Positions 37,321 to 46,421 of a stretch of 64,000 nucleotides of DNA are shown here, piece after piece. How positions within the stretch are numbered: the first letter of the stretch is position 1; every line of letters starts with the position of its first letter. Under the pieces are notes generated by a model that saw only the letters and a list, made by a program, of their open reading frames with translations, searched no databases and was not told where the DNA came from. Source of the stretch: an uncultured Erythrobacter sp. (GTDB taxonomy: Bacteria; Pseudomonadota; Alphaproteobacteria; Sphingomonadales; Sphingomonadaceae); the NCBI GenBank assembly GCA_947503275.1, contig CANNCZ010000001.1, forward strand, positions 1,736,001 through 1,800,000, in the 5' to 3' direction. A program made the position numbers and the translations under genes.

Positions 37321-37938
37321 GTGGGTCTGACAGCCAAAATCATCAAGTCCGAAATGGATGCGCTGGCGGCAAAAGATGCGCGTGTGGGCGAGGAGCTGGT
37401 ACGCATTGGCTATCCGGAGCCGCGTCTGCGGGACCGGGGCTATAAGACATTACTGCGCACCATTGTGGGCCAGCAAGTGTCCGTCGCAGCCGCTGCATCC
37501 ATGTGGAATAAGCTGATCGCGGAAGTCGGAGAGGACTTCACCCCCAATTGCATCCTCAGCCGCGATTTCGATACATTGCGCGCCTGCGGCCTGTCGCGCC
37601 AGAAACAGGGTTATGCACGCAGCCTATGCGAGCTGGTGGATGCGGGTGAGTTGGACTTTGACGCGCTGCCGGCAAGCGATGAGGCGGCGATTGAAGAATT
37701 GACCCGGATCAAGGGAATCGGGCGGTGGTCGGCAGAAATTTACCTGCTCTTTGCCGAGGGTCGCACCGATATCTGGCCCGCCGGTGATCTGGCGGTGCAA
37801 GAAGGCGTCAAACGCCTGCTCGACATGGAAGAGCGGCCCAAGGAAAAGGAATGCCGCGAATTGGGCGAACGCTGGTCCCCGCACAGAGGCGCGATGGCGA
37901 TCTTCACATGGCATTTCTACGCCAATCCAGCACTGTAG
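37321..37938 (+). CDS. HhH-GPD DNA-3-methyladenine glycosylase (AlkA-like)
   Basis: This 205-residue base-excision-repair enzyme removes alkylated purines from DNA. The helix-hairpin-helix 'RIKGIGRWSAEI' lies at 129–140 and the catalytic Asp is D156 in 'WPAGDLAV'. 'IVGQQVSVAAAASMWNKL' near 48–65 is the AlkA-type conserved helix. It lacks the N-terminal AlkA_N domain of E. coli AlkA, so it is the short form. GTG 37321 was chosen for its GAGG site eight bases upstream; TTG 37258 and ATG 37354 are alternatives. It diverges from the ferredoxin gene. Confidence 0.88.
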   Translation: MGLTAKIIKSEMDALAAKDARVGEELVRIGYPEPRLRDRGYKTLLRTIVGQQVSVAAAASMWNKLIAEVGEDFTPNCILSRDFDTLRACGLSRQKQGYARSLCELVDAGELDFDALPASDEAAIEELTRIKGIGRWSAEIYLLFAEGRTDIWPAGDLAVQEGVKRLLDMEERPKEKECRELGERWSPHRGAMAIFTWHFYANPAL

Positions 37939-38009
37939 TTTTGCGCTCGCCCCTCCCAATCTCGCGCGGGGCACATACATAGCTACAAACACAGCCTTTC
38001 GGAGACACC

Positions 38010-39938
38010 ATGACCACCACTACGCCCCTGATCCCGCGTGAGCATCTGTTCGGCAATCCCAGCAAGTCAGGCGGGCAGATCAGTCCGGATGGGGAGTGGC
38101 TCACTTGGCTAGCTCCGGTGGATGGCGTGATGAACATCTGGCTCGCCCCGCGTGCCGAGCCATCGAATGCGAAAGCGATCTCTTCCAGCACAGATCGCCC
38201 GATACCCGGCTATGTCTGGGCACCCGATGGGCAAAGCATCTTGTATGTTCAGGATAAAGGCGGCGATGAGAATTTCCTGCTTTACCGCATCGACATTGCG
38301 ACCTTCGAGGAAGCATCGCTGACCCCTTTTGAGGACACCCGCGTTCAAATCGTCGGCACGTCCAATACGATCAAGGACGCAATCCTGTTGGGTCTGAACA
38401 ATCGCGATCCGCAATTGCACGATATTCACCGGCTCGACCTGACCACGGGCGAGCTGACATTGGTGCTTGAGAACCAAGGCTATGCCGGGTTTGAGACGGA
38501 CGATGCGCTCAATGTGCGGCTCGCCATGAGCCAGAATGAGGAAGGTGGGACCGACTATTTCCGCGTAACCGACAATGTCGTTGAGGATGAGCCGTTTGAA
38601 ACCACCGCCATGGAAGACGCGCTGACCACTTCGCCTGCGGGATACACCTCAGACGGGTCGATCCTCTATTGGCTCGACAGCCGTGGCCGCGACACTGCCG
38701 CGCTCTATGCTCAAGACACTGCGACCGGGGAACGGACCCTCGTTGCAGAAGACGACAAGGCAGACATTGGTGGGACCCTGCGCCATCAAGATACCGGTGT
38801 TGTGGAGGCCTATTCGGTCAATTACCTCAAAACCGCATGGCATGCGCTGGACGCTGATATCGCTGCGGCTTTTGAATGGCTCGACAGCCAGCTTGATGGG
38901 CAATCCGGGGTTCTATCGCGCACCGATGATGACCGCATCTGGATCGTCTGGAATGACCCGGTGGGTGCGCCAATCAGCACCCATATCTATGATCGCGATG
39001 CGCAAACACTTACCCCGTTTTACACCACTCGGCCAGAGCTTGAGGGTGCACCTCTGCAACCCATGCAAGGGATTGAGATCACCAGCCGCGACGGACTAAC
39101 CCTGCCATCCTACCTCACCCGTCCAGCCGGCACGGATGCAGCCGGACCGATGGTGTTGCTCGTCCATGGCGGCCCATGGGCGCGCGACGATTATGGGTTC
39201 AATTCAATCCACCAAATGCTCGCCAATCGCGGATATTCGGTCCTGTCGGTAAACTTCCGAGGCTCCACCGGGTTCGGCAAAGACTTCATCAATGCCAGCA
39301 ACCTGCAATGGGGCCTCGCCATGCATGATGACCTGATTGATGCGGTCGAATGGGCCATCGATCAAGGGATTGCCGCGCGCGATAAAGTTGCGATTATGGG
39401 CGGCTCTTATGGCGGCTATGCGACGCTTGCTGGCCTTGCCTTTACACCGGAGGTCTTTGCCTGCGGGGTCGATATTGTCGGCCCATCAAACCTTGAAACA
39501 TTGCTCGGCACGATCCCCCCATACTGGGCACCCATGGTCAAGATTTTCCATGAACGCATGGGCAATCCCGGCACAGAAGAGGGGCTCGCCCTGCTCAAAG
39601 CCGCCAGCCCTCTTTATAAGGCAGACCAGATCACCAAACCGCTGCTCATCGCACAAGGCGCCAATGATCCGCGCGTCAAACAGGATGAAAGCGACCAAAT
39701 TGCAAACGCGATGAAGGCGGCGAATATTCCCGTCACCTATGTCCTATATCCCGATGAAGGCCACGGCTTTGCAAAACCGGACAATTCCATTGCTTTCTTC
39801 GCAATCGCTGAAAATTTCCTCGCAGAGGTGCTGCAAGGCCGCGCGGAACCTTTGGGCGACGTCCTCGCCGCATCAACCGCCGAGATTATCGAAGGCGCGG
39901 CTAATGTCCAGGGTCTTTCGGCAAGTCTTTCTGGATAG
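38010..39938 (+). CDS. S9 family serine peptidase (prolyl oligopeptidase/acylaminoacyl type)
   Basis: This 642-residue protein has a seven-bladed beta-propeller N-terminal domain (about 30–370) and a C-terminal alpha/beta hydrolase domain. The catalytic triad is S466 ('GGSYGGY'), D553 ('NDPRV') and H585 ('EGHGFAKP'). Peptides are thought to reach the active site through the propeller. No signal peptide is seen, so it is likely cytoplasmic. The cleavage preference (after proline, or release of acylated residues) cannot be set from sequence. The 76 bases after it hold no feature. Confidence 0.92.
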   Translation: MTTTTPLIPREHLFGNPSKSGGQISPDGEWLTWLAPVDGVMNIWLAPRAEPSNAKAISSSTDRPIPGYVWAPDGQSILYVQDKGGDENFLLYRIDIATFEEASLTPFEDTRVQIVGTSNTIKDAILLGLNNRDPQLHDIHRLDLTTGELTLVLENQGYAGFETDDALNVRLAMSQNEEGGTDYFRVTDNVVEDEPFETTAMEDALTTSPAGYTSDGSILYWLDSRGRDTAALYAQDTATGERTLVAEDDKADIGGTLRHQDTGVVEAYSVNYLKTAWHALDADIAAAFEWLDSQLDGQSGVLSRTDDDRIWIVWNDPVGAPISTHIYDRDAQTLTPFYTTRPELEGAPLQPMQGIEITSRDGLTLPSYLTRPAGTDAAGPMVLLVHGGPWARDDYGFNSIHQMLANRGYSVLSVNFRGSTGFGKDFINASNLQWGLAMHDDLIDAVEWAIDQGIAARDKVAIMGGSYGGYATLAGLAFTPEVFACGVDIVGPSNLETLLGTIPPYWAPMVKIFHERMGNPGTEEGLALLKAASPLYKADQITKPLLIAQGANDPRVKQDESDQIANAMKAANIPVTYVLYPDEGHGFAKPDNSIAFFAIAENFLAEVLQGRAEPLGDVLAASTAEIIEGAANVQGLSASLSG

Positions 39939-40014
39939 CCGAACACGGCTTGTCGAAGTGGCCCCTGCCGCCTAAAACGGTTGCAAACGAAAATGGGATA
40001 GAGGGATCACCACC

Positions 40015-40833
40015 ATGTCAGACGCCAACACACCGCGCCGCAATATCTTCATCACCGGCGGCGCGTCCGGCATTGGCCGCGCAGTGGCCCGCCATTTTGG
40101 TGAGCGCGGATGGTTCGTCAGCATCGCCGATGTGAATGAAGAGGGCATGCAAGACACGTTGGGCTTGGTCGGTGGCGGCTTTACCTATTCACACAAACTG
40201 GACGTGCGTGACCGCGCGGCGTGGGATGTGGCTCTCAAAGGGTCGGCAACGGCAGCTGGCGGACGCGTTGACGTGATGGTCAACAATGCTGGTATCGGCA
40301 CCGGCGGCAATTTGGCCGATCTGGAAGTCGAAGAGATCGACCGCTGCCTCGACATCAATTTGCGCGGCGTTTTGTACGGAGCGCAGGCGGTTTATCCGTA
40401 CTTGAAGAAAACCGCGCCGGGATCGGCTCTGGTGAACATCGCCAGCGCAGCGGGGATCACCGGTGGAACCGGCATGAGCGTCTACAGCGCGACCAAATTC
40501 GGTGTACGCGGGATCGCGGAAAGTCTGGATGCGGAATGGGCGCCGGACGGGATCAAAGTGTCCTCAATCTGCCCAAGCTTTATCGATACTCCCTTGCTCG
40601 ATGGCACCGGCCATCGTGGCAATAACGAACAAATTCGCACACGCGTTAAGGAAGCAGGTCTGGAGATCACTCCGGTAGAAGAAGTTGCACAAACGGTTTG
40701 GGATGCGGTGCATGGCGATGGCCTGCACCACCTCGTTGGCAAGACCGCAAGGCAGCTGAATTTTGCCAAACGCTGGATGCCGGGCAAGGTGCGCAAACAA
40801 CAACGCTCGGCAGCTGGTTTGCTGGGTCGGTAA
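40015..40833 (+). CDS. SDR family NAD(P)-dependent oxidoreductase
   Basis: This 272-residue classical short-chain dehydrogenase has cofactor motif 'GGASGIGRAVARHFGERG' and catalytic Y157-x3-K161 ('YSATK'). It also has 'NNAGIGTGG' and 'CPSFIDTPLL', where the residue pattern differs from the usual PGxxxT. Asp after the second strand ('IADVNEEG') favours NAD(H). The C-terminus is basic ('KRWMPGKVRKQQRS'), perhaps contacting a membrane or acidic partner. The substrate is not known. Confidence 0.9.
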   Translation: MSDANTPRRNIFITGGASGIGRAVARHFGERGWFVSIADVNEEGMQDTLGLVGGGFTYSHKLDVRDRAAWDVALKGSATAAGGRVDVMVNNAGIGTGGNLADLEVEEIDRCLDINLRGVLYGAQAVYPYLKKTAPGSALVNIASAAGITGGTGMSVYSATKFGVRGIAESLDAEWAPDGIKVSSICPSFIDTPLLDGTGHRGNNEQIRTRVKEAGLEITPVEEVAQTVWDAVHGDGLHHLVGKTARQLNFAKRWMPGKVRKQQRSAAGLLGR

Positions 40834-40866
40834 TTATTGATTGCGCTGCTTATCTAGGCTGCACAA

Positions 40867-41160
40867 TCAAAGGAGATCATCAATTGCCCGCGCCATCTTG
40901 GAATCGCGGATCGACAGGCCGCCCGCGTCATGCGTGGTCAGAGTGATCTCCACCTTGGCGTAGACGTTGAACCATTCGGGATGGTGATCTTGGCTGTCCG
41001 CCAACAAGGCGACCCGACTCATAAAGCCCCATGCCTCGCTAAAGTCGCCAAACTGGAACGTGCGCGTGATCGCTGCGCCTTCGCGCGCCAACTCCCAGCC
41101 GGGATGATCGGCAAGGAGGCGATCTCGATCTTGGTCTGAAAGCTGGGGAACGGTGGTCAT
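40867..41160 (-). CDS. phhB: Pterin-4-alpha-carbinolamine dehydratase
   Basis: This 97-residue enzyme dehydrates 4a-hydroxytetrahydrobiopterin and regenerates the pterin of aromatic-amino-acid hydroxylases. '[21 protein letters not shown]' (broken here by length) holds the active-site His pair and is the family signature. No phenylalanine hydroxylase gene lies nearby, so it may serve one encoded elsewhere or have a moonlighting role. It converges on the SDR gene and diverges from ccmA. Confidence 0.93.
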   Translation of the reverse strand: MTTVPQLSDQDRDRLLADHPGWELAREGAAITRTFQFGDFSEAWGFMSRVALLADSQDHHPEWFNVYAKVEITLTTHDAGGLSIRDSKMARAIDDLL

Positions 41161-41192
41161 GGGCAGGCATCCTGTTCGACGGGAGTTGTGAG

Positions 41193-41831
41193 GTGTCCCG
41201 CTTTTGCCTAACGCTCTGTGCGATGCAAGAGGACGCTTCTCCCAACCTTACTGCCAAGAGCCTCGCCTGTCGGCGCGGTGACCGGTTGTTGTTCAAAGGG
41301 TTGTCCATCGCAATTGCTGGCGGAGAGGCCCTGCATCTTACCGGCGCGAATGGCACGGGTAAGACGACACTGATCCGGACTTTGGCGGGGCTGACGACGC
41401 CCTTTGCTGGCGAAGTGGAGCGGGTTGGCGCGGTTGGTTTGGTCGATGAGCGCCCTGCCCTCGATCCGGATCTGGCGCTGGGCCGGGCGCTGGCATTTTG
41501 GCAGCGCGTCGATGGATGCAACGATCCGAGCAAGGCACTCGCAGTGCTAGGGTTGGAGCCACTGTTAGAGGTGCCGGTGCGTTACCTGTCGACCGGGCAG
41601 CGAAAGCGAGCGGGATTGGCGGCGCTGCTTAACCGGGGCGCGCCAATATGGCTCTTGGATGAGCCGCTATCGGGATTGGATGTGGCCGCGATTGAGCAGG
41701 TTACAGCGTTGATTGCTGACCATGTGAGCGGCGGCGGCATTGCTCTGATCGCATCGCACCAAGCGCTGGCGATAGAGGGCCTGCGGACACTGGAACTGGG
41801 TGATTTCGTTCCCACTGAGGAGCCGGCATGA
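41193..41831 (+). CDS. ccmA: Cytochrome c biogenesis ABC ATPase CcmA
   Basis: This ATPase of about 212 residues belongs to the CcmABCD heme-handling complex. It has Walker A 'GANGTGKTT' at 51–59, signature 'LSTGQRKR', Walker B '[11 protein letters not shown]' and H-loop 'ASHQ'. Fused in frame with no extra domains, it is near the usual 200 residues. GTG 41193 has a GGGAG site seven bases upstream; ATG 41223 gives the more standard N-terminus and remains possible. It overlaps ccmB by four bases (ATGA). Confidence 0.93.
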   Translation: MSRFCLTLCAMQEDASPNLTAKSLACRRGDRLLFKGLSIAIAGGEALHLTGANGTGKTTLIRTLAGLTTPFAGEVERVGAVGLVDERPALDPDLALGRALAFWQRVDGCNDPSKALAVLGLEPLLEVPVRYLSTGQRKRAGLAALLNRGAPIWLLDEPLSGLDVAAIEQVTALIADHVSGGGIALIASHQALAIEGLRTLELGDFVPTEEPA

Positions 41832-42490
41832 TCGGCGCTCTGTTCAAGCGCGATTTGGGCCGCTTCTTCCCCTTCGCCAGCGCGGCGGGCGGCGGCGGAG
41901 CGGCATTGCCGGTCGTGTTCTTCGTAGCAGTCGCCATGCTTTATCCCTTCGCCGTTGGTCCCGATGCAAACCTGCTCGCGCGCACTGGAGGCGGGGTCGT
42001 ATGGATCGCCGCCCTGCTCGCCGCGATCCTGCCGCTGGAGAAGCTGGTGGCGCAGGACATAGAGCTTGGCACATTCGACCAATTGCGCCTGCGCGGTGTC
42101 ACAGAGGAAGTGATGATGGCCGTGCGGCTGGCGGCGCATTGGTTGAGCTTTGGTCCGCCACTGATTTTGGCCGCCTTCCCATCCGCAGCTTTGCTGAACC
42201 TCGACAGCGCAACATTGCAATTGCTGCTGCTTGGCCTTGTAGCCGGAACACCGGGGCTGGCAGCGATTGGCCTGATAATCGCTGCGCTAACTGCAAGCCT
42301 GCGAACAGGCGCAGCGCTGTCGGGATTGCTGCTGGTCCCGCTAGCTCTGCCAATCCTAATTTTCGGAGCAGGCGCATTGGCGCGGCAGGATGCAGCAAGC
42401 ATAGGCTTTGTCGCGGCGATTAGCTTGTTGTTGGTGGCCTTGGCTCCTTTTGCCGCAGGTGCCGCGATCCGGGCCGCGCGGGAGGTTTAG
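41828..42490 (+). CDS. ccmB: Heme exporter membrane subunit CcmB
   Basis: This 220-residue protein has about six transmembrane helices and the CcmB-specific 'LFKRDLGRFFP' start. 'AQDIELGTFDQLRLRG' lies near the first loop and 'FGPPLILAAFP' begins the central helix pair. With CcmA it drives release of holo-CcmE from CcmC-bound heme. It overlaps ccmA by four bases. ccmC, the usual next gene, is absent and an unknown small membrane protein follows directly. Confidence 0.92.
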   Translation: MIGALFKRDLGRFFPFASAAGGGGAALPVVFFVAVAMLYPFAVGPDANLLARTGGGVVWIAALLAAILPLEKLVAQDIELGTFDQLRLRGVTEEVMMAVRLAAHWLSFGPPLILAAFPSAALLNLDSATLQLLLLGLVAGTPGLAAIGLIIAALTASLRTGAALSGLLLVPLALPILIFGAGALARQDAASIGFVAAISLLLVALAPFAAGAAIRAAREV

Positions 42491-42793
42491 GTGGGCACCT
42501 CGGAAAAAGAGCGAAACTTCAGCACAAAAGAAGAAGCATTCAACTTCGTATTTTTCATCGTATTTATCGCGACCGGCTTCAATGTTTTTGCCAACTTAGA
42601 ATGGTTTGCCCCTCATGATGGCCGTGTCTTCGGAGCCGTGATGATGTCGGGCCTCGCTTGGTCGAAATATCTCATAGATAGGGTCACAACAATTGACGAA
42701 CCGACAAGACTGCCCGTCTGGCGCTACGTTTTAGTTGGCCTAGTTCTCACTACGCCCCTAATCGCGTCCGCCTTCTTTGCTATATCCTTCTAA
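42491..42793 (+). CDS. Small membrane protein after ccmB, unknown
   Basis: This 100-residue protein has two or three hydrophobic segments ('FVFFIVFIATGFNVFA' near 19–34, a middle segment, and 'YVLVGLVLTTPLIASAFFA' near the C-terminus). The GTG start follows the ccmB stop without any gap, so translation may be coupled. Counted GC in 42541–42600 is 23 of 60 (38%), well below neighbours. I do not recognise a family. It may not be a cytochrome c assembly protein at all. Confidence 0.55.
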   Translation: MGTSEKERNFSTKEEAFNFVFFIVFIATGFNVFANLEWFAPHDGRVFGAVMMSGLAWSKYLIDRVTTIDEPTRLPVWRYVLVGLVLTTPLIASAFFAISF

Positions 42794-42807
42794 AAGTAAG
42801 TTCCCGA

Positions 42808-43632
42808 TCAATAAGGCGGCTTATCCCTACCCGTCGGGCTCTTCGTGAAAATCTCGTTCCCGTCCTCGGTGATCGCCAGAGAATGCTCAAACTGCGCCGA
42901 CAATGACTTGTCGCGGGTCACGGCGGTCCAGCCATCACCCAGCACTTTTGCCCAAGGTTTGCCGAGGTTGATCATCGGTTCGATGGTGAAGAACATGCCC
43001 GGTTTCAGCTCCGGCCCCGTCCCCGCTTTCGACGCATGCACAACCTCTGGCGCATCGTGGAACAGACGCCCCAGACCATGACCACAAAACTCACGAACAA
43101 CGCCATAACGGAACTGTTTGGCATGCGCCTCAATCGCGGCACCAATATCGCCCAAGCGCGCGCCGGGTTGTGCAGCCTCGATGCCCAGCATCAAACATTC
43201 ATAGGTCACATCGACCAGGCGTTTTGCCTTAATCGAGGGTTCGCCAGCGAAGAACATACGGCTGGTATCGCCATGCCATCCGTCCAGCAGCGGGGTCACA
43301 TCGACATTCAGAATGTCGCCATCCTTGAGCACCTTAGGCCCTGGAATGCCATGGCAAATCACATGGTTGATCGAGATACAGCTCGAATGCGCATAGCCGC
43401 GATAACCCAACGTCGCCGGAACCGCGCCGCCATCCAGCATCATCTCGCGGATCGCGGTGTCGATGCTTTCAGTCGTCACGCCGGGTTGAACCATGTTCGC
43501 GACCTCATCAAGGATCGTCGCCGCTAGCCGCCCGGCCGCGCGCATCCCTTCAAAGCCCTCCTGCGTGTGGAGTTTGATCGTGCCGTCCCGATAAACGGTC
43601 TTGTCGCCTTCAACGATTTGGTATTCTGTCAT
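42808..43632 (-). CDS. map: Type I methionine aminopeptidase
   Basis: This 274-residue metalloenzyme removes the initiator Met. The dinuclear site is visible as 'NVDVTPLLDGWHGDTSRMF' (two Asp, shown in part), 'GHGLGRLFH' (His) and 'FTIEPMI'…'QFEHSLAIT' (two Glu). ATG 43632 matches the family N-terminus 'MTEYQIVE'; ATG 43644 is also possible. Length is normal for the proteobacterial single-domain form. It converges with the ccmAB unit. Confidence 0.94.
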   Translation of the reverse strand: MTEYQIVEGDKTVYRDGTIKLHTQEGFEGMRAAGRLAATILDEVANMVQPGVTTESIDTAIREMMLDGGAVPATLGYRGYAHSSCISINHVICHGIPGPKVLKDGDILNVDVTPLLDGWHGDTSRMFFAGEPSIKAKRLVDVTYECLMLGIEAAQPGARLGDIGAAIEAHAKQFRYGVVREFCGHGLGRLFHDAPEVVHASKAGTGPELKPGMFFTIEPMINLGKPWAKVLGDGWTAVTRDKSLSAQFEHSLAITEDGNEIFTKSPTGRDKPPY

Positions 43633-43682
43633 GTCCCCTAACATAGCGAACACAGCGCCCAATTGCGAGCGCTAGTGCGCAC

Positions 43683-44519
43683 CTATTCGCCGATCGAAAA
43701 CGCCGCGCGATATTCGGGGCGCACGACGTCAATCAAAGCCCGCGTCATTGGAATGTCGAAAATGTAGGGCCCTTCGGCATAAGAGCCCGCGACATAGGCG
43801 GCGGCAAAGAACGAAATTTGATCGAGCGTCTCACCATTGGTGGACTTGAACACCACCACCAAGTCGCTGATACTGGGGCAATTCTCGAATGGGTTTAGGC
43901 CATCGACATTCATCTCCAGCCGTTCACCGCGCGCTTCCAGCAAAGCCTGACAATACTCGCCAAACGCCGTGTTTTCGAGCGCAGTTTCTCCTACAAACAC
44001 ATCAACCGGACGCATTGCTGTGCCCTCGCCCCCATTCGCTTCGCGGTCCCACAACAGTGCATCGAACACCGTGTTGCCATGCGCGCCGCCAGTGTACGTG
44101 AAGTTCGACGCGCTCATCACCAACAGGCGCGGCGTATCGGCGGCGATAGACCAACTTTTGTCGTATGATCGATTAACGCAGGTCACACAGTCGATATCCG
44201 CAAACTCGACAATCGACCGCTCCCACTCGGCCTTATGCTGCGCCTGAGCCGCATTGCGAGCCTCAACCAATATTGCCGCCAATGGAGCAATCGCGCTCGC
44301 TTGCGCAGGCCAGCTGTAGGCAAAGTCACGCTTTGCCTCTCCGCGCGTTTCTTCGTCAGAGAAGTTTTCGGCCGCAGCGCCCGCACCGACACGCCGCTCA
44401 AGCTGGGCCTGAACGCTCTCACCGCTTGCACTGACTGTCGCCTCGCTCATCTCTTGAGGAGAGGAACACGCGATCAATACCGGCAAAGCAGCGATTAAAA
44501 ACACCCCAAAAGACTTCAT
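43683..44519 (-). CDS. Lipoprotein with DUF4163/RsiV-like (DUF3298) domains
   Basis: This 278-residue protein has a lipobox 'LIAC' (Cys about 18). The mature region contains 'SNFTYTGGAHGN', the core motif of the PdaC-like DUF4163 domain. The DUF3298/RsiV-type C-terminal domain follows, ending in 'FDIPMTRALIDVVRPEYRAAF'. In Bacillus, RsiV senses lysozyme as an anti-sigma factor, but this protein has no transmembrane anti-sigma part, so a signalling role is not implied. It diverges from the M17 aminopeptidase gene with 58 bases between. Confidence 0.75.
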   Translation of the reverse strand: MKSFGVFLIAALPVLIACSSPQEMSEATVSASGESVQAQLERRVGAGAAAENFSDEETRGEAKRDFAYSWPAQASAIAPLAAILVEARNAAQAQHKAEWERSIVEFADIDCVTCVNRSYDKSWSIAADTPRLLVMSASNFTYTGGAHGNTVFDALLWDREANGGEGTAMRPVDVFVGETALENTAFGEYCQALLEARGERLEMNVDGLNPFENCPSISDLVVVFKSTNGETLDQISFFAAAYVAGSYAEGPYIFDIPMTRALIDVVRPEYRAAFSIGE

Positions 44520-44577
44520 TCTTGCCCCCAATGCGCGAATTGATGCGTGACATGCTTGCGCGCGCGATTATTGACGC

Positions 44578-45966
44578 ATGATGACCGATATCCAAGACCT
44601 GATCCAGCCTGATCGCGGACAAGACGCAACCGCGATCCACCTGACCACCAATGCGACGTTTGAAACGCTCGCAGGCACTCTGAGCGCAAGCCAGCGCGCA
44701 AGCCTTGCTGCGCAAAAGTTTGAAGGCGCAGCAGACGACGTTGGGATCATTCCTGACGGCGATGGCATCGCGATTGTCGGCGGGGTCAGCGACCCTGAGA
44801 ACCTATCCAGCTTTTGTCTCGCCGCGCTGGCTGCGAAATTGCCAGAGGGGACGTATCGCCTGGTCGATGCGCAACCGGGCGCAGCGATGTTTGGTTGGGT
44901 CACGTCACATTACCGCTTTACCCGGTACAAAGATGATGAAAACGCCACCGGGCCGCGCATCCTTCTGACCGATCAAGTGGGCCGGATGCCCGCGCTCGTC
45001 GCTGAGGCTAAGGCAGAGATGCTGGTGCGCGACCTTGTGAACACTCCGGCAGAAGATATGGGACCAGCCGCGCTGGAGGCTCAGTTTGAAAAGCTTGCCC
45101 GTGAATACGGTGCCGAGATCACGGTGACTAAAGGCGATGCGCTGGAACAGGGATATCCCATGGTCCACGCAGTCGGCCGGGCCGCGGCGCGGCATCATGC
45201 GCCGCGGATGCTACAATTGGACTGGGGTTCAAAAGACGCCCCGGTATTGGCGATTGTTGGCAAGGGTGTGTGCTTTGATTCCGGTGGTCTCGATATCAAA
45301 CCTGCATCCGGCATGCGTCTGATGAAGAAAGATATGGGCGGCGCGGCCCATGCGATTGCCTTGGCTGGTCTAGTCATGGGTGCTGGGTTGAACGTGCGCT
45401 TGCACCTGCTGGTCCCCGCGGTTGAAAATGCGATTGCTGGGTCGGCTTTCCGTCCCGGTGACGTGCTTTCCAGCCGCAAAGGGATCTCGGTTGAGATCCA
45501 CAACACCGATGCCGAAGGGCGATTGATCCTTGGCGATGCGTTGACCCGTGCGAGCGAGGAAGAGCCCGACCTTGTGATTGATTTCGCAACGCTCACCGGC
45601 GCTGCTCGGATAGCGCTTGGCCCCGATTATGCTGCGATGATGGCGCGCAAGGATGAAACCGCGCAGGCCATGATCGACGCTGGCAAGGCGCATGATGACG
45701 AGCCGTGGCGGCTGCCTTTGCCGGAGGCGTATCGCGAATATCTCAAATCCGACATTGCCGACATCGTCAACGCACAGTCCAACCCCTATGCCGGGGCAAG
45801 CGTCGCAGGCCTATTCCTCGACCGTTTTGTGGAGGAGGGGTTGGACTGGGTGCACTTCGACACATTTGGTTGGCGACCCTTTCCGAAACCCGGGCGGTCT
45901 AAGGGCGGCGCGGCCTATGGTTTGCGCGCAGCGTGGCATATGTTGAAGGGCCGATACACGGCGTAA
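44578..45966 (+). CDS. M17 leucyl aminopeptidase family protein
   Basis: This 462-residue cytoplasmic metallopeptidase releases N-terminal residues. It has the family signature 'NTDAEGRLILGDAL' and metal ligands in 'VGKGVCFDSGGLDIKP' and 'KKDMGGAAHA'. The N-terminal domain is short. It is adjacent to a lone SH3 gene 82 bases downstream, a pairing common in sphingomonads. Two ATG codons in a row (44578 and 44581) can serve as the start. The preceding 58 bases must hold divergent promoters. Confidence 0.93.
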   Translation: MMTDIQDLIQPDRGQDATAIHLTTNATFETLAGTLSASQRASLAAQKFEGAADDVGIIPDGDGIAIVGGVSDPENLSSFCLAALAAKLPEGTYRLVDAQPGAAMFGWVTSHYRFTRYKDDENATGPRILLTDQVGRMPALVAEAKAEMLVRDLVNTPAEDMGPAALEAQFEKLAREYGAEITVTKGDALEQGYPMVHAVGRAAARHHAPRMLQLDWGSKDAPVLAIVGKGVCFDSGGLDIKPASGMRLMKKDMGGAAHAIALAGLVMGAGLNVRLHLLVPAVENAIAGSAFRPGDVLSSRKGISVEIHNTDAEGRLILGDALTRASEEEPDLVIDFATLTGAARIALGPDYAAMMARKDETAQAMIDAGKAHDDEPWRLPLPEAYREYLKSDIADIVNAQSNPYAGASVAGLFLDRFVEEGLDWVHFDTFGWRPFPKPGRSKGGAAYGLRAAWHMLKGRYTA

Positions 45967-46048
45967 CTTGCCCGAAATCAAAACTGCGTCTAATCGCCCG
46001 CAATTCATCTCTGCATCATAGGGGTGATCGACCGGGGACCGAAGAGAA

Positions 46049-46402
46049 ATGAACGCGGCGGCGCGCCAGACACACGATTATAAGGTGCCAGAAGGCGTGC
46101 TGGGCTTAATGGGTCCGGTGGAAAAGCCTGCGCCCGGAACGCTGCCGCTGCGCGGTGATCTTGCGCATATCGCGCTCGCCGGGGTTCACTTAGCGGCGCA
46201 TTATGTGATCCCCGAAATCCGCATCATCGCGGCGAACGGCGCCGATGTGATGGAGAACACCCGCGACGATTCGCCAGTGGTCACCCATTTCGGGGCAGGA
46301 ACACAGATCGAGGTTTTGGATGTCGCAGGCCAGTGGATTTGGGGCTGCCTTGGCCCCGATGGCCCCAGCGGGTATATGAAAGCCCATTGTCTAGCGGATT
46401 GA
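46049..46402 (+). CDS. Stand-alone bacterial SH3 domain protein
   Basis: This 117-residue protein has an SH3b-type fold in its last 75 residues: 'RGDLAHIALAGVHLAAHY', then 'EIRIIAANGADV', 'GTQIEVLDVAGQWIWGCL' and 'GPSGYMKAHCL'. Such a domain normally precedes an NlpC/P60 peptidase domain in dipeptidyl peptidases. Here the gene stops after it and no peptidase frame follows before argC. No signal peptide is seen, so it is likely cytoplasmic. It may partner the aminopeptidase encoded upstream; that is inference. Confidence 0.72.
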   Translation: MNAAARQTHDYKVPEGVLGLMGPVEKPAPGTLPLRGDLAHIALAGVHLAAHYVIPEIRIIAANGADVMENTRDDSPVVTHFGAGTQIEVLDVAGQWIWGCLGPDGPSGYMKAHCLAD

Positions 46403-46421
46403 TCCAGCTAAGGCGGGGTCT

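Noticed and set aside
40837-40870. TTGATTG/CAATCAA inverted repeat between the SDR gene and phhB
   Set aside because: A 7-base stem with a 20-base loop and no T run; too weak to call a terminator.
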